Of a stretch of 64,000 nt of DNA, positions 44,501-53,931 are shown one piece after another. The notes under the pieces are model-generated. The model did no database searches, was not told the DNA's origin, and saw only the letters and a list, made by a program, of their open reading frames with translations. How positions within the stretch are numbered: position 1 is the stretch's first letter; the number at the start of each line of letters is the position of its first letter. Both the position numbers and the translations under genes were made by a program. Source of the DNA: Neobacillus notoginsengisoli (GTDB lineage: Bacteria > Bacillota > Bacilli > Bacillales > Cytobacillaceae); the NCBI RefSeq assembly GCF_003515685.1, contig NZ_QWEG01000002.1, positions 248,001-312,000 on the forward strand, written 5' to 3'.

Positions 44501-46545
44501 TTAGCGCTGACAAACGGGAAGGAAGCCCCTTTGACAAAGTCAGCCAGTACAGCTGTACCCATGTCAAACTCATGGTTTCCAAATGTCATCGCATCATAGC
44601 CTGCTAGATTCATAAACTCCAAATCAGCGAGGCCTTTGTATTCATTGAAATACAATGTGCCAGAGAATACGTCACCAGCATCAAGCAACAATGCGTTAGG
44701 CTTATCTGCACGAACAGATTTAATGGCTGTCATTCTTTTTGCCACGTTAATCTTGTTCGTTGCATTGTCCACGTTCGCATGTGTGTCATTTGTATGCATG
44801 ATGTTCAGGGTGAATTTCTCTTTTGGCTGGCCCGCTAAAAGATCAATATTGAATTCAGTTACGCCATTAACCACGAAGTTTTTCTTCAGCTCGTACCATT
44901 TCGCTTCTGAATTGAGCCAGATTCCTTCCAGCACATAGGTGCCGTTCGGCATTGTTGTAATGAATTTTCCATTTGCATCTGTCGTCATGTCGTACCATAC
45001 TTCTTCACCAGAAGCCGTATGGACACTGAATGTTACGTTTGGCAAAACTTCATTGCCTTTCTTCAATACACCTGAAACGTTCGGTGAAACAGTACCTGTT
45101 CCATCCTTAAGCACGTCAATATTCAGTTGCAGTGAGCCATCAACCGTGAAGTCTTTCTTCAGCTCGTACCACTTTGCTGCGGCACTATCCCAGATTCCAT
45201 CAATTCGATACGAACCGTTTGGAAGTTTCAACTCAAAGTTTCCATTTGCTTCTGTTTTCGTATCATACCACTTGATTTCTCCAGTTGTTGTATGAAGGCT
45301 GAAAACAGTATTGCCCATTGCTTCTGTTCCCTTTGAAAGAGTACCAGTTACATTGAAAGCGCCCGCAATATTAATAATTAATTCGGCTGCTCCTTCAAGC
45401 TTGCCATCTTTCATCGTGAATTGCTGATTAAGCTCATACCATTTTTTAGCGGCTCCATCCCAAATACCATCTACTTGGTAGCTGCCATCAGGTAAATTGA
45501 AATTGAACTTACCGTTTTTATCGGTTGTTGCGTCATACCATTTATTATCAGTGCTATGGAGACTGAATGTGAGATGGTTGAATGTTTGCGAACCATTTTT
45601 CACATATCCAGTTACATTCCAAACACCTTCAGCTGGATTCAGTCCATCTAATACAAGTGCATGCAATCCGTCTACTAAACCATTTTTAATTGTAATGGTT
45701 TTGCCAAGCGGATACCAAGTTGGCGCGACCCAAAGGCCTTCAATCTTATAACTTCCATCTGCCAGATTAAATGTGAAAACTCCGTTTGCATCAGATGTAT
45801 AATCATGCCATTGGTTCGTTGCTGTATTTTTCAAGCTGAAGGTAAGGTTAGCGAGAGGCTCTCCTCCCAAGACAACCTTTCCTTCACCTGGTACTGCATC
45901 TGGATCCGGCTGCGGTTCTTTGACTTGAACCGCTTCGCCTTTGAACTCGATTTCGCCGATGCGGCTAGTGCCTCCGGAAGCGATTGCAAGGCCATTTGCC
46001 GCTATTTCAGATGTTTTTAACCATCTTACATGGACGATGTCCTTGTCATTTGCTTCTTTAGGTAATGTGGCATTCGTTAATGCTCCTCCACTAGTCCAAC
46101 TCGCTGCAACAGTTACCGCAGCTCCCGGAACGTCTACCCAAGTGGAATTATCCAAGCTATATTGGACCTTGAAATCCCTTGGTCCTGTATTAGAGCTATA
46201 TTGTTTAGATGATAGGGTAATATTTTCAAAACCTTTTGTGGAAATAGAGACTTGCCAATAACTAGGGTTGGCTGTCCATGGGGTTGCATTTGGAACATTT
46301 ATCCCAGTTGTTGGACCAGCGTTATATCCTGTAATGCTTGCACCTGTTACGGATAGTTTTTTGTCCGCATTCGCAGGCGTTCCCGATGTTACTACCAGGT
46401 TGTTTCCTTTGCTAAAATCCCACTTCGCCAATGAAACAGGCTCTATGTTTGCGCTTACATAACGGGGTACGACTAGTGCTAAAAGCATAACTGCGGTTAA
46501 GACTAAGCTAATCCACTTTTTTGATCTGTTGAACATCCTATTCAC
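41539..46545 (-). CDS. Giant secreted 5'-nucleotidase with two near-identical catalytic modules (YfkN-like)
   Basis: The 1668-residue protein has a signal peptide (to about residue 32), a jelly-roll/discoidin-like domain (about 35-205) and four to five carboxypeptidase-regulatory-like beta modules of about 90 residues (W-Y-x-L/G-S-Y-x-x-x-G-I-W pattern, 215-575). Two successive metallophosphatase plus 5'-nucleotidase C-terminal modules follow (about 577-1090 and 1092-1600). Each has MHTNDTHANVDN, LDAGDVFSG, FGNHEFD and GGHTHTK metal motifs. A short beta tail ends the protein. B. subtilis YfkN also has two such units and acts on 2',3'-cyclic nucleotides and 5'-nucleotides. The GTG at 46545 follows GGAGGGG at nine nucleotides. 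No sortase motif is seen. Confidence 0.92.
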   Translation of the reverse strand: MNRMFNRSKKWISLVLTAVMLLALVVPRYVSANIEPVSLAKWDFSKGNNLVVTSGTPANADKKLSVTGASITGYNAGPTTGINVPNATPWTANPSYWQVSISTKGFENITLSSKQYSSNTGPRDFKVQYSLDNSTWVDVPGAAVTVAASWTSGGALTNATLPKEANDKDIVHVRWLKTSEIAANGLAIASGGTSRIGEIEFKGEAVQVKEPQPDPDAVPGEGKVVLGGEPLANLTFSLKNTATNQWHDYTSDANGVFTFNLADGSYKIEGLWVAPTWYPLGKTITIKNGLVDGLHALVLDGLNPAEGVWNVTGYVKNGSQTFNHLTFSLHSTDNKWYDATTDKNGKFNFNLPDGSYQVDGIWDGAAKKWYELNQQFTMKDGKLEGAAELIINIAGAFNVTGTLSKGTEAMGNTVFSLHTTTGEIKWYDTKTEANGNFELKLPNGSYRIDGIWDSAAAKWYELKKDFTVDGSLQLNIDVLKDGTGTVSPNVSGVLKKGNEVLPNVTFSVHTASGEEVWYDMTTDANGKFITTMPNGTYVLEGIWLNSEAKWYELKKNFVVNGVTEFNIDLLAGQPKEKFTLNIMHTNDTHANVDNATNKINVAKRMTAIKSVRADKPNALLLDAGDVFSGTLYFNEYKGLADLEFMNLAGYDAMTFGNHEFDMGTAVLADFVKGASFPFVSANVDFTNDANLQSNFHKNVTTDNAKGGQIYNGVIKVVDGEKVGIFGLTTAETPTISSPGEGVVFKNYIEEAQKSVDAFKAQGVNKIIALTHIGYNDSLAWDNDLELAKQVEGIDVIVGGHTHTKLDAPVIDNTGDEPTVIVQANEYNKFLGTVDVTFDKDGKVIVPETSGKLLDISTFAEDAATADLLNTKYKPAVTEKENTVVGTAAVPLVGGSPAARTGETNLGNFITDGMLAKAQTINPDTLIAVQNGGGIRVTLPAGNITLADVFKVLPFGNTLGIMNLKGSELREALEYSVKDAPTTAFGGFLQVSGLKVTYDSSKPAGQKIQSIEVKGKDGKYTAFDNAKNYYVATNVFTAKGGDGFTMFGKAYEEGRVSEPGYVDWEMFNDYIAAQPNKTVSPEVEGRIIDKAGQFTLNIMHTNDTHANVDNATNKINVAKKMTAIKSVRADKPSALLLDAGDVFSGTLYFNEFKGLADLKFMNLAGYDAMTFGNHEFDLGTAVLADFVKGANFPFVSANVDFTNDANLQSRFHKDVTTDNAKGGEIYNGIIKVVNGEKVGIFGLTTAETPTISSPGAGVVFKDYVQEAQKSVDAFKAQGVNKIIALTHIGYDDSLAWDNDLELAKQVEGIDVIVGGHTHTKLDAPVFDKTGNEPTVIVQANEYNKFLGTLNVTFDKNGKVIVPETTGKLLDISTYAEDAETLDLLNTAYKPAVTEKENTVVGTAAVELIGGNPPARVGETNLGNFIADGMLAKAQTINPDTLIAVQNGGGVRATLPAGNITLADVFKVLPFGNTLGIMNLKGSELRAALEYSVKDAPNAFGGFLQVSGLKVAYDSTKPAGEKIQSIEVKGKDGKYTALDEAKNYFVATNVFTAKGGDGFTMFGKAYTEGRVSEPGFVDWEMFNDFIAAQPNKTVNPQVEGRIINVAPQVIAGDKFSGTVDNPKVYNGNVIVDVTNVDKIENAIVKGNLTIKGGFVDIINVTVEGETLFED
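41725..44814 (-). repeat. In-frame tandem duplication inside the nucleotidase gene
   Basis: The segment coding for the metallophosphatase/5'-nucleotidase module is present twice in a row; the anchor CAGGGTGAA recurs at 43261 and 44806, a period of 1545 bp or 515 codons. The copies are nearly identical at protein level and still very close in DNA, which implies a recent duplication or ongoing gene conversion. Confidence 0.92.
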
Positions 46546-46803
46546 AGATTATTTCCCCTCCAAATCTCCTAAATATTAAAAAAAAGACATCCTGTTTAGG
46601 CGAGGAATTCCAGTTCCCCCAAACGTTCCCTCTCTTTCCTTTTGAAATTAACTTACAATTACTAGTTTATATTTTTTATTCACATAATTCTACAAGTTTT
46701 AGAAAAACTACCAAACTTTCTACCCTGCTTTTTTTAGCGAAATCTATCGAAAGAACCAATATCGCTCCAAAGTTTGGTACCATTGGACTAATATTCCAAA
46801 GGA
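46546..46803 (-). other. Leader and promoter region of the nucleotidase gene
   Basis: This AT-rich interval precedes the nucleotidase start. A GGAATTCC-centred palindrome lies near 46600-46612 and several TATA-like tracts are present, but no -35/-10 pair is convincing. No Pho-box array was seen. Confidence 0.4.
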
Positions 46804-46834
46804 GTGAGGCAGAGGGACGGTTCCAGTGCCTCAT
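46804..46834 (+). repeat. REP half-unit upstream of the nucleotidase gene
   Basis: A single forward half, GTGAGGCAGAGGGACGGTTCC then AGTGCCTCAT. A GCCCGC/GCGGGC stem follows at 46850-46877. Confidence 0.85.
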
Positions 46835-46962
46835 TTCTGAAATGAAAATTGCCCGCTGGATAGGCCGGCGGGCAAAGTGTTGTAAATTTAATACTTTTGT
46901 AGAATTCCGAGTGCAATGCCATGACAGCTCCTTCTATTTTGCTTTCAATACTCCTCAAAACT

Positions 46963-47175
46963 TTAAAAGCAACCTGTTTCCATCACCAATTTTACATATC
47001 CCTCTCTAACCAAAATAGGCGCAACATAGGATGCTTCCGGGAAGTTCCGATGGCCATGGTCCTCCCCGAGAATTCTTTACAAAGTTCAATGTAACAATCA
47101 GAACGAATATCAAAGCTGTTGTTTCCCCAAAAAATCGTCATTCCATCCTTTACGGAACCCCGATATTTAAAAGGT
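46963..47175 (-). pseudogene. Frameshifted remnant of an unidentified gene
   Basis: On the minus strand two frames join into protein-like sequence if one base is added in the GGGG run near 47059: upstream part KDGMTIFWGNNSFDIRSD, downstream part EDHGHRNFPEASYVAPILVR, ending VMETGCF and TAA. There is no start or ribosome site, and the upstream end meets the xylB terminator. It looks like the 3' stub of a decayed gene; the family is not recognised. Confidence 0.35.
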
Positions 47176-47176
47176 A

Positions 47177-47206
47177 CAAAAAGAAGCAGGGAAACAACCC
47201 TGCTTC
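47177..47206 (-). terminator. Terminator of the araDBAR-xylB operon
   Basis: On the minus strand GAAGCAGGG and CCCTGCTTC pair around TTGTTT and are followed by TTTTTG. It lies just beyond the REP unit that ends xylB. Confidence 0.85.
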
Positions 47207-47209
47207 AAA

Positions 47210-47255
47210 TTCTTTCGCCTCTCGAATGAAGCACTGGAACCGTCCCCTGCCTCAC
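47210..47255 (-). repeat. REP half-unit at the end of xylB
   Basis: A reverse half, GAAGCACTGGAACCGTCCCC ending TGCCTCAC, with a degenerate CTTTCGCCTCTCGAATG arm. Its end supplies the TGA stop of xylB. Confidence 0.9.
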
Positions 47256-48748
47256 CTATAACCAAATAGCTGATTGTTGATGTCTTTTGTATTGGGATAG
47301 ATCGCCTGATATAGCTGGAATATATCGCGATAGATGGGCACATTTTTTTTATTTGGTTGATAGGTTTTTTCTACTTTAATGAATGCTTCGGCGCATTTTT
47401 CGAGTGAGGAATACCAGCCGCATCCTAGGGCCGCGAGCATGGCTGCGCCTATTCCAGGTCCTTGTTCGCTGGATAGTTTGTGGACGGGGGCGTTAAAGAT
47501 GTCTGCCTGGATTTGCAGCCAGGTATCATTTTTCGCTCCACCGCCGACAGATATGATGGAATGGACTTCCTTCCCTTGGTCTCTGAACAGCTCGACCGTT
47601 TCATTCAAGGAAAACGTTATGCCCTCGAGGACAGCCCGGATAAAGTCCTTCCGTTCATGGGAACTGTCTATTCCAATGAAGCTGCCTCTTATATTCGCGT
47701 CTGCGTGCGGCGTTCTTTCGCCGACTATGTACGGAGTAAACAGCAGCCCTTTTGCACCGGGAGGAACGGTCTCGACCCCTTCAAGAAAACTCTCGAAATC
47801 TTCTCCCTTAGCAAAAGTATCTTTAAACCAGCTTAGGCTAAAGCCGGCCGCAAGGGTGACTCCCATCGTGTAGAAAGCGCCCGCTTTGCCATGATTAAAG
47901 AAATGGACTTTTCCTTGATAATCAAGGCTTCCGTCTTCCTCATAGGACAAAACAACTCCTGAAGTCCCAATGCTGCAAAGTGTGCTTCCATTCTTTACAA
48001 CCCCGCTTCCAATCGCGGCACAGGCATTGTCGGCACCGCCCGCAAATACCTTTACTGTCTCCGGCAGACCCGTTTGCTCGGCAATGTCGGGAAGGATTGT
48101 GCCGACGAAATCATGAGACTCGATGAGGGGCGGACAAAGCGATAGGTCAATTTGCAAAAGATCGCATATTTCCTTCCTCCATACTTTGTTGCGAATATCG
48201 AGGAGCAATGTGCCCGCAGCATCGGAATAGTCCATATGGATTTTCCCTGTCAATCGGTAGCGGAGATAATCTTTTGGCAAAAGGAAGGTCGAGGCTTTTT
48301 CAAAAAGCTCCCGCTCATGTTCCTTCACCCACAAAAGCTTCGGCAGAGTGAACCCTTCAAGCGCAGGGTTCTTGGTGATTTCCAGTAATCGTTCTTTTCC
48401 GACCATGCTGTAAATTTCTTCGCATTGCTTTGTAGTCCTAGTATCGTTCCAAAGGATGGCATTCCTCAAAACATTTCCCTGCTTATCCAATAAAACAAGT
48501 CCATGCATCTGGCCAGAAAAACTTAAGCCCTCTATGTCAGCAGGACTCCCCTTGAAACCTGCGAGTATTTCCTTCAAAGCTTCCTTTGTTTTCTCAACCC
48601 ATTCTTCCGGATCTTGTTCACTATAGCCCGCTTTTTCTTGAATCAACGGGTATGCTTTTGAAACCTCGCGGCATACTTCGCCAGTATTGGAAAGGAGCAA
48701 AACCTTTACAGCACTTGTTCCTAAATCTACGCCGATGACGTACTTCAT
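47252..48748 (-). CDS. xylB: Xylulokinase
   Basis: The 498-residue FGGY kinase has the ATP loop GVDLGTSAVKVLLL, the xylulokinase-type SFSGQMHGLVLLD and WNDTRTTKQC segments, GGADNACAAIGSG and the C-terminal SVGGGAKNDTWLQ. It phosphorylates D-xylulose to D-xylulose 5-phosphate, linking this region to the pentose phosphate pathway. The ATG at 48748 follows GGGGAGG; the frame extends upstream to 48871 but without a site. It is the last gene of the araD-araB-araA-araR-xylB cluster. Confidence 0.93.
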   Translation of the reverse strand: MKYVIGVDLGTSAVKVLLLSNTGEVCREVSKAYPLIQEKAGYSEQDPEEWVEKTKEALKEILAGFKGSPADIEGLSFSGQMHGLVLLDKQGNVLRNAILWNDTRTTKQCEEIYSMVGKERLLEITKNPALEGFTLPKLLWVKEHERELFEKASTFLLPKDYLRYRLTGKIHMDYSDAAGTLLLDIRNKVWRKEICDLLQIDLSLCPPLIESHDFVGTILPDIAEQTGLPETVKVFAGGADNACAAIGSGVVKNGSTLCSIGTSGVVLSYEEDGSLDYQGKVHFFNHGKAGAFYTMGVTLAAGFSLSWFKDTFAKGEDFESFLEGVETVPPGAKGLLFTPYIVGERTPHADANIRGSFIGIDSSHERKDFIRAVLEGITFSLNETVELFRDQGKEVHSIISVGGGAKNDTWLQIQADIFNAPVHKLSSEQGPGIGAAMLAALGCGWYSSLEKCAEAFIKVEKTYQPNKKNVPIYRDIFQLYQAIYPNTKDINNQLFGYR

Positions 48749-48809
48749 TTTTCTAAACCTCCCCATAAAAATATGCCGGAGTACAGTCCAGCATTTACTC
48801 CATGAAGGC

Positions 48810-49949
48810 TCAACTGATTTCTTTGTTTTTACACGCTTCCTCCCCAAGGGAAGCTGCTGATTCCCTGACAACTAACTTTGGCTCAAACACTTGCGATTCG
48901 ACATTCTCATTCAACTGGCTCCCGTTACATTCAATCATCTTTAGGATCATTTTGGCTGCCTTTTTACCCATTTCACTTTTTGGATGTTCAATGGTTGTCA
49001 GTTTCACTTCAGTAACATCCGATAAAAAGGAGTCATCAAAGCCGACAATCGACAGGTCGCCCGGGACAGAAATTCCCCTTTCTCTGACAACATGAAGGAG
49101 GAGAATGACCAGCTCATCATTATAACAAACAATCCCAGACGGCTTTCGTTCGGTGGAATCAAGCATTGCTTTAAATTCCTCAACTGCCTTGGTTGTTTTT
49201 TCAGTGGTTGAATACGTAATGATATGATTAGGATTTACCGGAATATCATATTTGCGGAGAGCTTTGAGAAAACCTTTCATCCTCTTTACACCCTGCAGGT
49301 CGTCTGTTTTAAAGAAACCCGCTATGTCGCGGTGCCCAAGGTTGATTAAATGCTCCGTTTGCAAAAACGCTCCTTTTTCGTCATCAAGAACAATGCTGAC
49401 TGGTTCAAGCTCTTCATAATAGGCGTTTATCATCACGTACGGAATACCCATCGTTTCAAGATTAAGATACTGGCGAATATTTGGGTTTGATGAGGCGCTT
49501 CTGGTCGGCTCAATAATAGCCCCATCATATCGCTGTGAAATAATCGTCTCCAAAATGCGTTTTTCGTTATCATAATCATTATCCGTACTAAAAAGGCTAA
49601 CCTGGTAACCCCTTTTGCTGATTTCCGATTCAGCCCCCCTGATAATCGAAGGAAAAATGTAATCCGAGATGTAGGTCGTTACGATTGCAACCTTTTTCTC
49701 CCTTTCTTCGGCTGAAACCGGCTGTTCCTGAACTGAGCGCCTTGCACAGAAGGTACCGGCCCCTTGTTCTGTATACAGCCATCCTTCGCTTACAAGTTCG
49801 GCAATCGCTATGCGGACTGTATGCCGGCTCACCTGGAATTTCTTCATCAATTCACTCTCAGAACGAATCCGTTGATTGGGTACGAATGTACCATCTTCAA
49901 TTTTTGACTTTATCCAACTTTTTACCATGCCATACTTAGTTTCGGCCAC
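48810..49949 (-). CDS. araR: Arabinose-operon repressor AraR (GntR HTH plus LacI-type sensor)
   Basis: The protein of about 379 residues has a winged helix of the GntR family at the N-terminus (IRSESELMKKFQVSRHTVRIAIAEL) and a LacI/PBP-like effector domain (YDGAIIEPTRSA; GHRDIAGFF; VGFDDSFLSDV), the architecture of B. subtilis AraR, which is released from DNA by L-arabinose. The GTG at 49949 is preceded by GGGGTG; the N-terminus then aligns well. It lies within the operon it is predicted to repress; AraR-like operators are present before araD and before the transporter operon. Confidence 0.92.
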   Translation of the reverse strand: MAETKYGMVKSWIKSKIEDGTFVPNQRIRSESELMKKFQVSRHTVRIAIAELVSEGWLYTEQGAGTFCARRSVQEQPVSAEEREKKVAIVTTYISDYIFPSIIRGAESEISKRGYQVSLFSTDNDYDNEKRILETIISQRYDGAIIEPTRSASSNPNIRQYLNLETMGIPYVMINAYYEELEPVSIVLDDEKGAFLQTEHLINLGHRDIAGFFKTDDLQGVKRMKGFLKALRKYDIPVNPNHIITYSTTEKTTKAVEEFKAMLDSTERKPSGIVCYNDELVILLLHVVRERGISVPGDLSIVGFDDSFLSDVTEVKLTTIEHPKSEMGKKAAKMILKMIECNGSQLNENVESQVFEPKLVVRESAASLGEEACKNKEIS

Positions 49950-49998
49950 AACAATGCACCCCGTTACTTTGAATTGCGGCTCCAAATCAAGCGGCGAT

Positions 49999-51492
49999 TC
50001 ATAATCTTATTCCATAAAGGAACTCGTTTATTTTAAGTTCCTGTTTTAGACGGTGAAGCTCTGTATTTCCATCAATAATGACGCATTCAATGCCAAGCAT
50101 TTCCGCCATGTCATAGAGATGGTCTTTTGACAGCACGAGCGATAAGACAGTATGATGGCTTCCTCCGGCGTGGATCCACGCCTCGGCGGCAACAGCGAGT
50201 GATGGAAGCGGCTTCCATAATGCTTTTGCAAGAGGAAGCGCGGGCGTTTTGTGGATTTGTTCCACAACCTCCACCTCATTTACTACGAGGCGGAACCGGC
50301 CATCTATTTGGACTAGGGACGCGACAATGCCCCTTCCCTCCCTCGCCTCGAACACAAGCCTTGCAGGGTCATCCTTATTTCCAATTGAAAGCGGATGAAC
50401 TGCAATTCGAGGTTTTTTCGCTGCAATCGTCGGGCAAATCTCGAGCATATGGGCCCCCAATGTCAATTCATTTCCGGGCTCGAGATCATACGTATAATCC
50501 TCCATGAATGAAGTGCCGGTATTTCCGGAAGCGACTTTCATGAGCCTCGTAAGGCCAGCTGTCTTCCAGTCCCCCTCGCCTGCAAATCCATACCCCTTTT
50601 TCATGAGCCGCTGGACGGCAAGGCCCGGGAGCTGGCTGAGTCCGTGTAAATCCTCGAAATTGGTCGTAAAAGCTGTATACCCGCCTTCTTGCAAAAAAGA
50701 CTCCAATCCTAGTTCGATTCTGGCCTGTTCCTTGATTGAATCCTGAAGCCAGCCAGGAGCCAACGCTTCTTGTTCCATATCATATAATGCAGCATATTCG
50801 CCGAAAAGCCGGTCAACCATTTCCTCGGGAATGGTCCCGATTCTTTCAACGAGGTCGCCGACACCATAGTAGTCGACAGTCCAGCCGAGTTTCACCAAAC
50901 CCTGGAGCTTATCGCCTTCAGTGCTGGCAACATGTCTCATGTTATCGCCAAACCTGGCGATGCGGATGTTTCTGCTCTCCTGGATACTGGCAGCCGAATA
51001 CATCCAATTCTTAAGAGGAGAAAGAACTCCCTCGTCCTTCCAATAGCCGACAATCACTTTCCTCTGTAATTTTAAATAGGCAGCAGTATAACCGAATTCC
51101 CTGTCACCATGTGCGGATTGATGCAAATTCATGTAATCCATATCAATCGTTTCCCATGGGATGCTGCGGTTAAATTGAGTATGAAGGTGGCATAGAGGCT
51201 TCTGCAGCTTCGATAGGCCTTCCATCCACATTTTTCCCGGTGAAAATGTATGCATCCACGTAATCACCCCGGCGCAATTTGGGTCTGCATTGACCTCAAG
51301 GATGAATTGCAGGATCTCTTTGGAAGTTGTCAGAACTCCTTTGAATTCAATTTTAAACGGAAGGTTCCCTTCACGATTGAAAAAATCAGCCATGTTTTGC
51401 GAGTTCCTGCGAACCTGCTCAAGAGTTTCCTCTCCATATAAATGCTGGCTTCCCGCAACAAACCAAATATTTACTGAATCTTTCTTTATCAT
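49999..51492 (-). CDS. araA: L-arabinose isomerase
   Basis: The 497-residue protein is full length for AraA. It begins with the typical WFVAGSQHLYGEETL and contains TWMHTFSPGKMWMEGL, GFAGEGDWKTAGL, TSFMEDYTY and GAHMLEICPT with the metal-binding Glu and His residues. It converts L-arabinose to L-ribulose. The ATG follows GGAGGGG. Downstream of araB and upstream of araR on the same strand. Confidence 0.96.
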   Translation of the reverse strand: MIKKDSVNIWFVAGSQHLYGEETLEQVRRNSQNMADFFNREGNLPFKIEFKGVLTTSKEILQFILEVNADPNCAGVITWMHTFSPGKMWMEGLSKLQKPLCHLHTQFNRSIPWETIDMDYMNLHQSAHGDREFGYTAAYLKLQRKVIVGYWKDEGVLSPLKNWMYSAASIQESRNIRIARFGDNMRHVASTEGDKLQGLVKLGWTVDYYGVGDLVERIGTIPEEMVDRLFGEYAALYDMEQEALAPGWLQDSIKEQARIELGLESFLQEGGYTAFTTNFEDLHGLSQLPGLAVQRLMKKGYGFAGEGDWKTAGLTRLMKVASGNTGTSFMEDYTYDLEPGNELTLGAHMLEICPTIAAKKPRIAVHPLSIGNKDDPARLVFEAREGRGIVASLVQIDGRFRLVVNEVEVVEQIHKTPALPLAKALWKPLPSLAVAAEAWIHAGGSHHTVLSLVLSKDHLYDMAEMLGIECVIIDGNTELHRLKQELKINEFLYGIRL

Positions 51493-51520
51493 TCATGCCC
51501 CTCCATACTCGACGGATCAT

Positions 51521-53191
51521 TTATTCCAATGTACCGGATCTGAGTAATCTCAGCTTTTTCATAACATCATTCTCACCCCGGCCAAAATAATCATGCAGTC
51601 GTTTATATTCTTGATATATTTTATCATAAATGACTACGTTTTCTTTCATTGGACGAATGATTTCGTCACGGATTCTTGCCATTTTATCCGCGGCATTCAG
51701 AATCGAGCTGTACCCACCCGCTTCCTCCCCTGCAGCCACAGCCGCGAACATCGCAGCGCCAACTGCGGGAGTATGCTTTGAATCAGCTATTTTAATAGGA
51801 AGGTTCGTTACATCAGAATAAATTTGCATGAGCAGCCTGTTCTTTTGAGGGAGCCCTCCGCATGCATACAGTTCATTGACTTCAACACCATTTTGTTTGA
51901 AGGTGTCGACAATCATTCTTGTTCCAAACGCCGTAGCTTCAAGGAGGGCACGGTACATCTCTTCCGGCTTCGTTTGGAGAGTCATTCCGAGAAACAAGCC
52001 GCCAAGCTCCGTATCGACCAGAACGGAACGATTTCCATTCCACCAATCAAGAGCCAATAATCCGGTTTCACCAGGCCTGTATAATGAAGCTTTTTCCTCC
52101 AAATATTGATGGATGTTGAGCCCTCTTCGGTTTGCTTCCTCTTTCACATAAGCTGGAACACCTTCTTCAACAAACCATTCAAAAATGTCGCCAACTGCCG
52201 ACTGTCCTGCTTCATAGCCGTAATATCCCGGAATAATCCCGTCCTCAACCACCCCGCACATGCCCTCCGCTGATTTTTCCTCCTTGCCGAGCACCATGTG
52301 GCAGATGGAAGTACCCATTGCCATCACCATTTTCCCAGGCTCAACCACGCCGACTGCTGGGACCGCCGCATGAGCATCGACATTCCCGACCGCCACCGCA
52401 ATCCCTTCCGGAAGGCCAGTCAATTCCGCCATTTCTTTTGTCAGAATTCCGGCTTTTGTTCCAAGTGAAACAACTTCTCCCCTCAGTTTCGTTTCAACTA
52501 AGTTTTCAAGGCGCGGATCCAACTCTTTAAAGAAATCACTGCCTGGATAACCGTCTTGTTTATGCCAAATCGCCTTGTAACCAGCCGTGCAGCTATTCCT
52601 CAGAAGGTTGCCGGTCAACTGGGAAATAACCCAGTCCGTCGCTTCCACAAATTGATCCGCTTCCTCATAAATCTCCGGTGCCTCATTCAGGATTTGCCAT
52701 ATTTTTGCGATCATCCATTCAGATGAGATTTTTCCGCCATACCTTGGCAGGAAGCTTTCTTCCCTGGCTTCGGCAATTTCATTAATTTTATTCGCTTCAT
52801 TTTGGGCGGCATGATGCTTCCATAACTTCACCCAGCTGTGCGGATGGTCTTTAAAGTCCTCCTTTAAGCAGAGCGGCTGGAATTGCTGATCTACAGGCAG
52901 CATCGTGCAGGCAGTAAAGTCAATTCCGATTCCAATAATGTCCGTTGGATCCACACCTGATTGGCGAATGACTGCCGGTACCGATTTAGTGATGACTTCC
53001 AGATAATCATTCGGATGTTGGAGAGCCCATTCATGTCCCAACTTTTTTCCCGAATGGGGTAATTCAGTATCCATGACCCCATGCCTATAAGGTGTTACAT
53101 GGTCGGACACTTCCTTACCATCCTGTAGCGATACGAGAACGGCTCTTCCAGATTGTGTGCCATAATCAATTCCAATCGTATAGTTTGTCAA
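51521..53191 (-). CDS. araB: L-ribulokinase
   Basis: The 556-residue FGGY kinase has the ribulokinase signature [17 protein letters not shown] at the N-terminus, [26 protein letters not shown] and [19 protein letters not shown] in the C-terminal domain. It phosphorylates L-ribulose to L-ribulose 5-phosphate. The start is a TTG with AGGGGG upstream. It lies 11 bp after araD and 28 bp before araA. Confidence 0.95.
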   Translation of the reverse strand: MTNYTIGIDYGTQSGRAVLVSLQDGKEVSDHVTPYRHGVMDTELPHSGKKLGHEWALQHPNDYLEVITKSVPAVIRQSGVDPTDIIGIGIDFTACTMLPVDQQFQPLCLKEDFKDHPHSWVKLWKHHAAQNEANKINEIAEAREESFLPRYGGKISSEWMIAKIWQILNEAPEIYEEADQFVEATDWVISQLTGNLLRNSCTAGYKAIWHKQDGYPGSDFFKELDPRLENLVETKLRGEVVSLGTKAGILTKEMAELTGLPEGIAVAVGNVDAHAAVPAVGVVEPGKMVMAMGTSICHMVLGKEEKSAEGMCGVVEDGIIPGYYGYEAGQSAVGDIFEWFVEEGVPAYVKEEANRRGLNIHQYLEEKASLYRPGETGLLALDWWNGNRSVLVDTELGGLFLGMTLQTKPEEMYRALLEATAFGTRMIVDTFKQNGVEVNELYACGGLPQKNRLLMQIYSDVTNLPIKIADSKHTPAVGAAMFAAVAAGEEAGGYSSILNAADKMARIRDEIIRPMKENVVIYDKIYQEYKRLHDYFGRGENDVMKKLRLLRSGTLE

Positions 53192-53202
53192 AATGATTCC
53201 CC

Positions 53203-53895
53203 CTATTTCGGCTGACCATAATATGCATTTTTGCCGTGTTTCCTGAAAAAGTGCTTTTCAAGCAACAACTGGTCCATCGTTTCAAGCCCGTTGTTCAGTT
53301 GCAGGGAATGAAAAGCCATCTTCGCGCATTCTTCTAAAACAACGGCATTGTGGACTGCTTCAGCAGGGTCTTTTCCCCAATTAAACGGAGCATGGCTATG
53401 AACGAGCACACTCGGGATATTAGTAGGGTCTATATCCTTGAACGTTTCGACAATGACAGTCCCAGTTTCAGTCTCATAGTCCCCCAGTATCTCCATTTTT
53501 GTCAGTGGCCTTGTACAAGGGATCGTCCCGTTAAAATAGTCTGCATGAGTAGTACCGAGGGCAGGAATTCCCTTGCCTGCCTGTGCCCATGCAGTTGCCC
53601 ATGGAGAATGAGTATGGACAATTCCGCCAATCTCGGGGAAGTGTTTATACAAGACTAGATGGGTTGCTGTATCTGAAGAAGGCCTCAAATTTCCTTCTAT
53701 AACGTTCCCGTCAAGATCGACGACAACCATATCTTCGGCCCTCATTTCCTCATAAGAAACACCGCTCGGCTTGATGACAACGAGGCCATCCTCCCTGTTG
53801 ATTCCGCTTACATTTCCCCACGTAAATGTGACTAACCCGTATTTGGGAAGAGACAGGTTTGCTTCCAATACTTGCTCTTTCAATCTTTTAAGCAA
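53203..53895 (-). CDS. araD: L-ribulose-5-phosphate 4-epimerase
   Basis: The 230-residue class II aldolase/adducin-fold protein has [23 protein letters not shown], the metal-binding pair [12 protein letters not shown] and [13 protein letters not shown], and [12 protein letters not shown]. It converts L-ribulose 5-phosphate to D-xylulose 5-phosphate. The start is a TTG with GGGGGTG seven nucleotides upstream. First gene of its transcript; its promoter overlaps an AraR-like operator. Confidence 0.95.
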   Translation of the reverse strand: MLKRLKEQVLEANLSLPKYGLVTFTWGNVSGINREDGLVVIKPSGVSYEEMRAEDMVVVDLDGNVIEGNLRPSSDTATHLVLYKHFPEIGGIVHTHSPWATAWAQAGKGIPALGTTHADYFNGTIPCTRPLTKMEILGDYETETGTVIVETFKDIDPTNIPSVLVHSHAPFNWGKDPAEAVHNAVVLEECAKMAFHSLQLNNGLETMDQLLLEKHFFRKHGKNAYYGQPK

Positions 53896-53931
53896 GGTTC
53901 TGCACCCCCTGAATAAACTTGTATTCTATTA

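Noticed and set aside
42005-46462. Many forward frames opposite the nucleotidase gene
   Set aside because: They are antisense shadows of a long gene with strong domain support; several recur because of the internal duplication.
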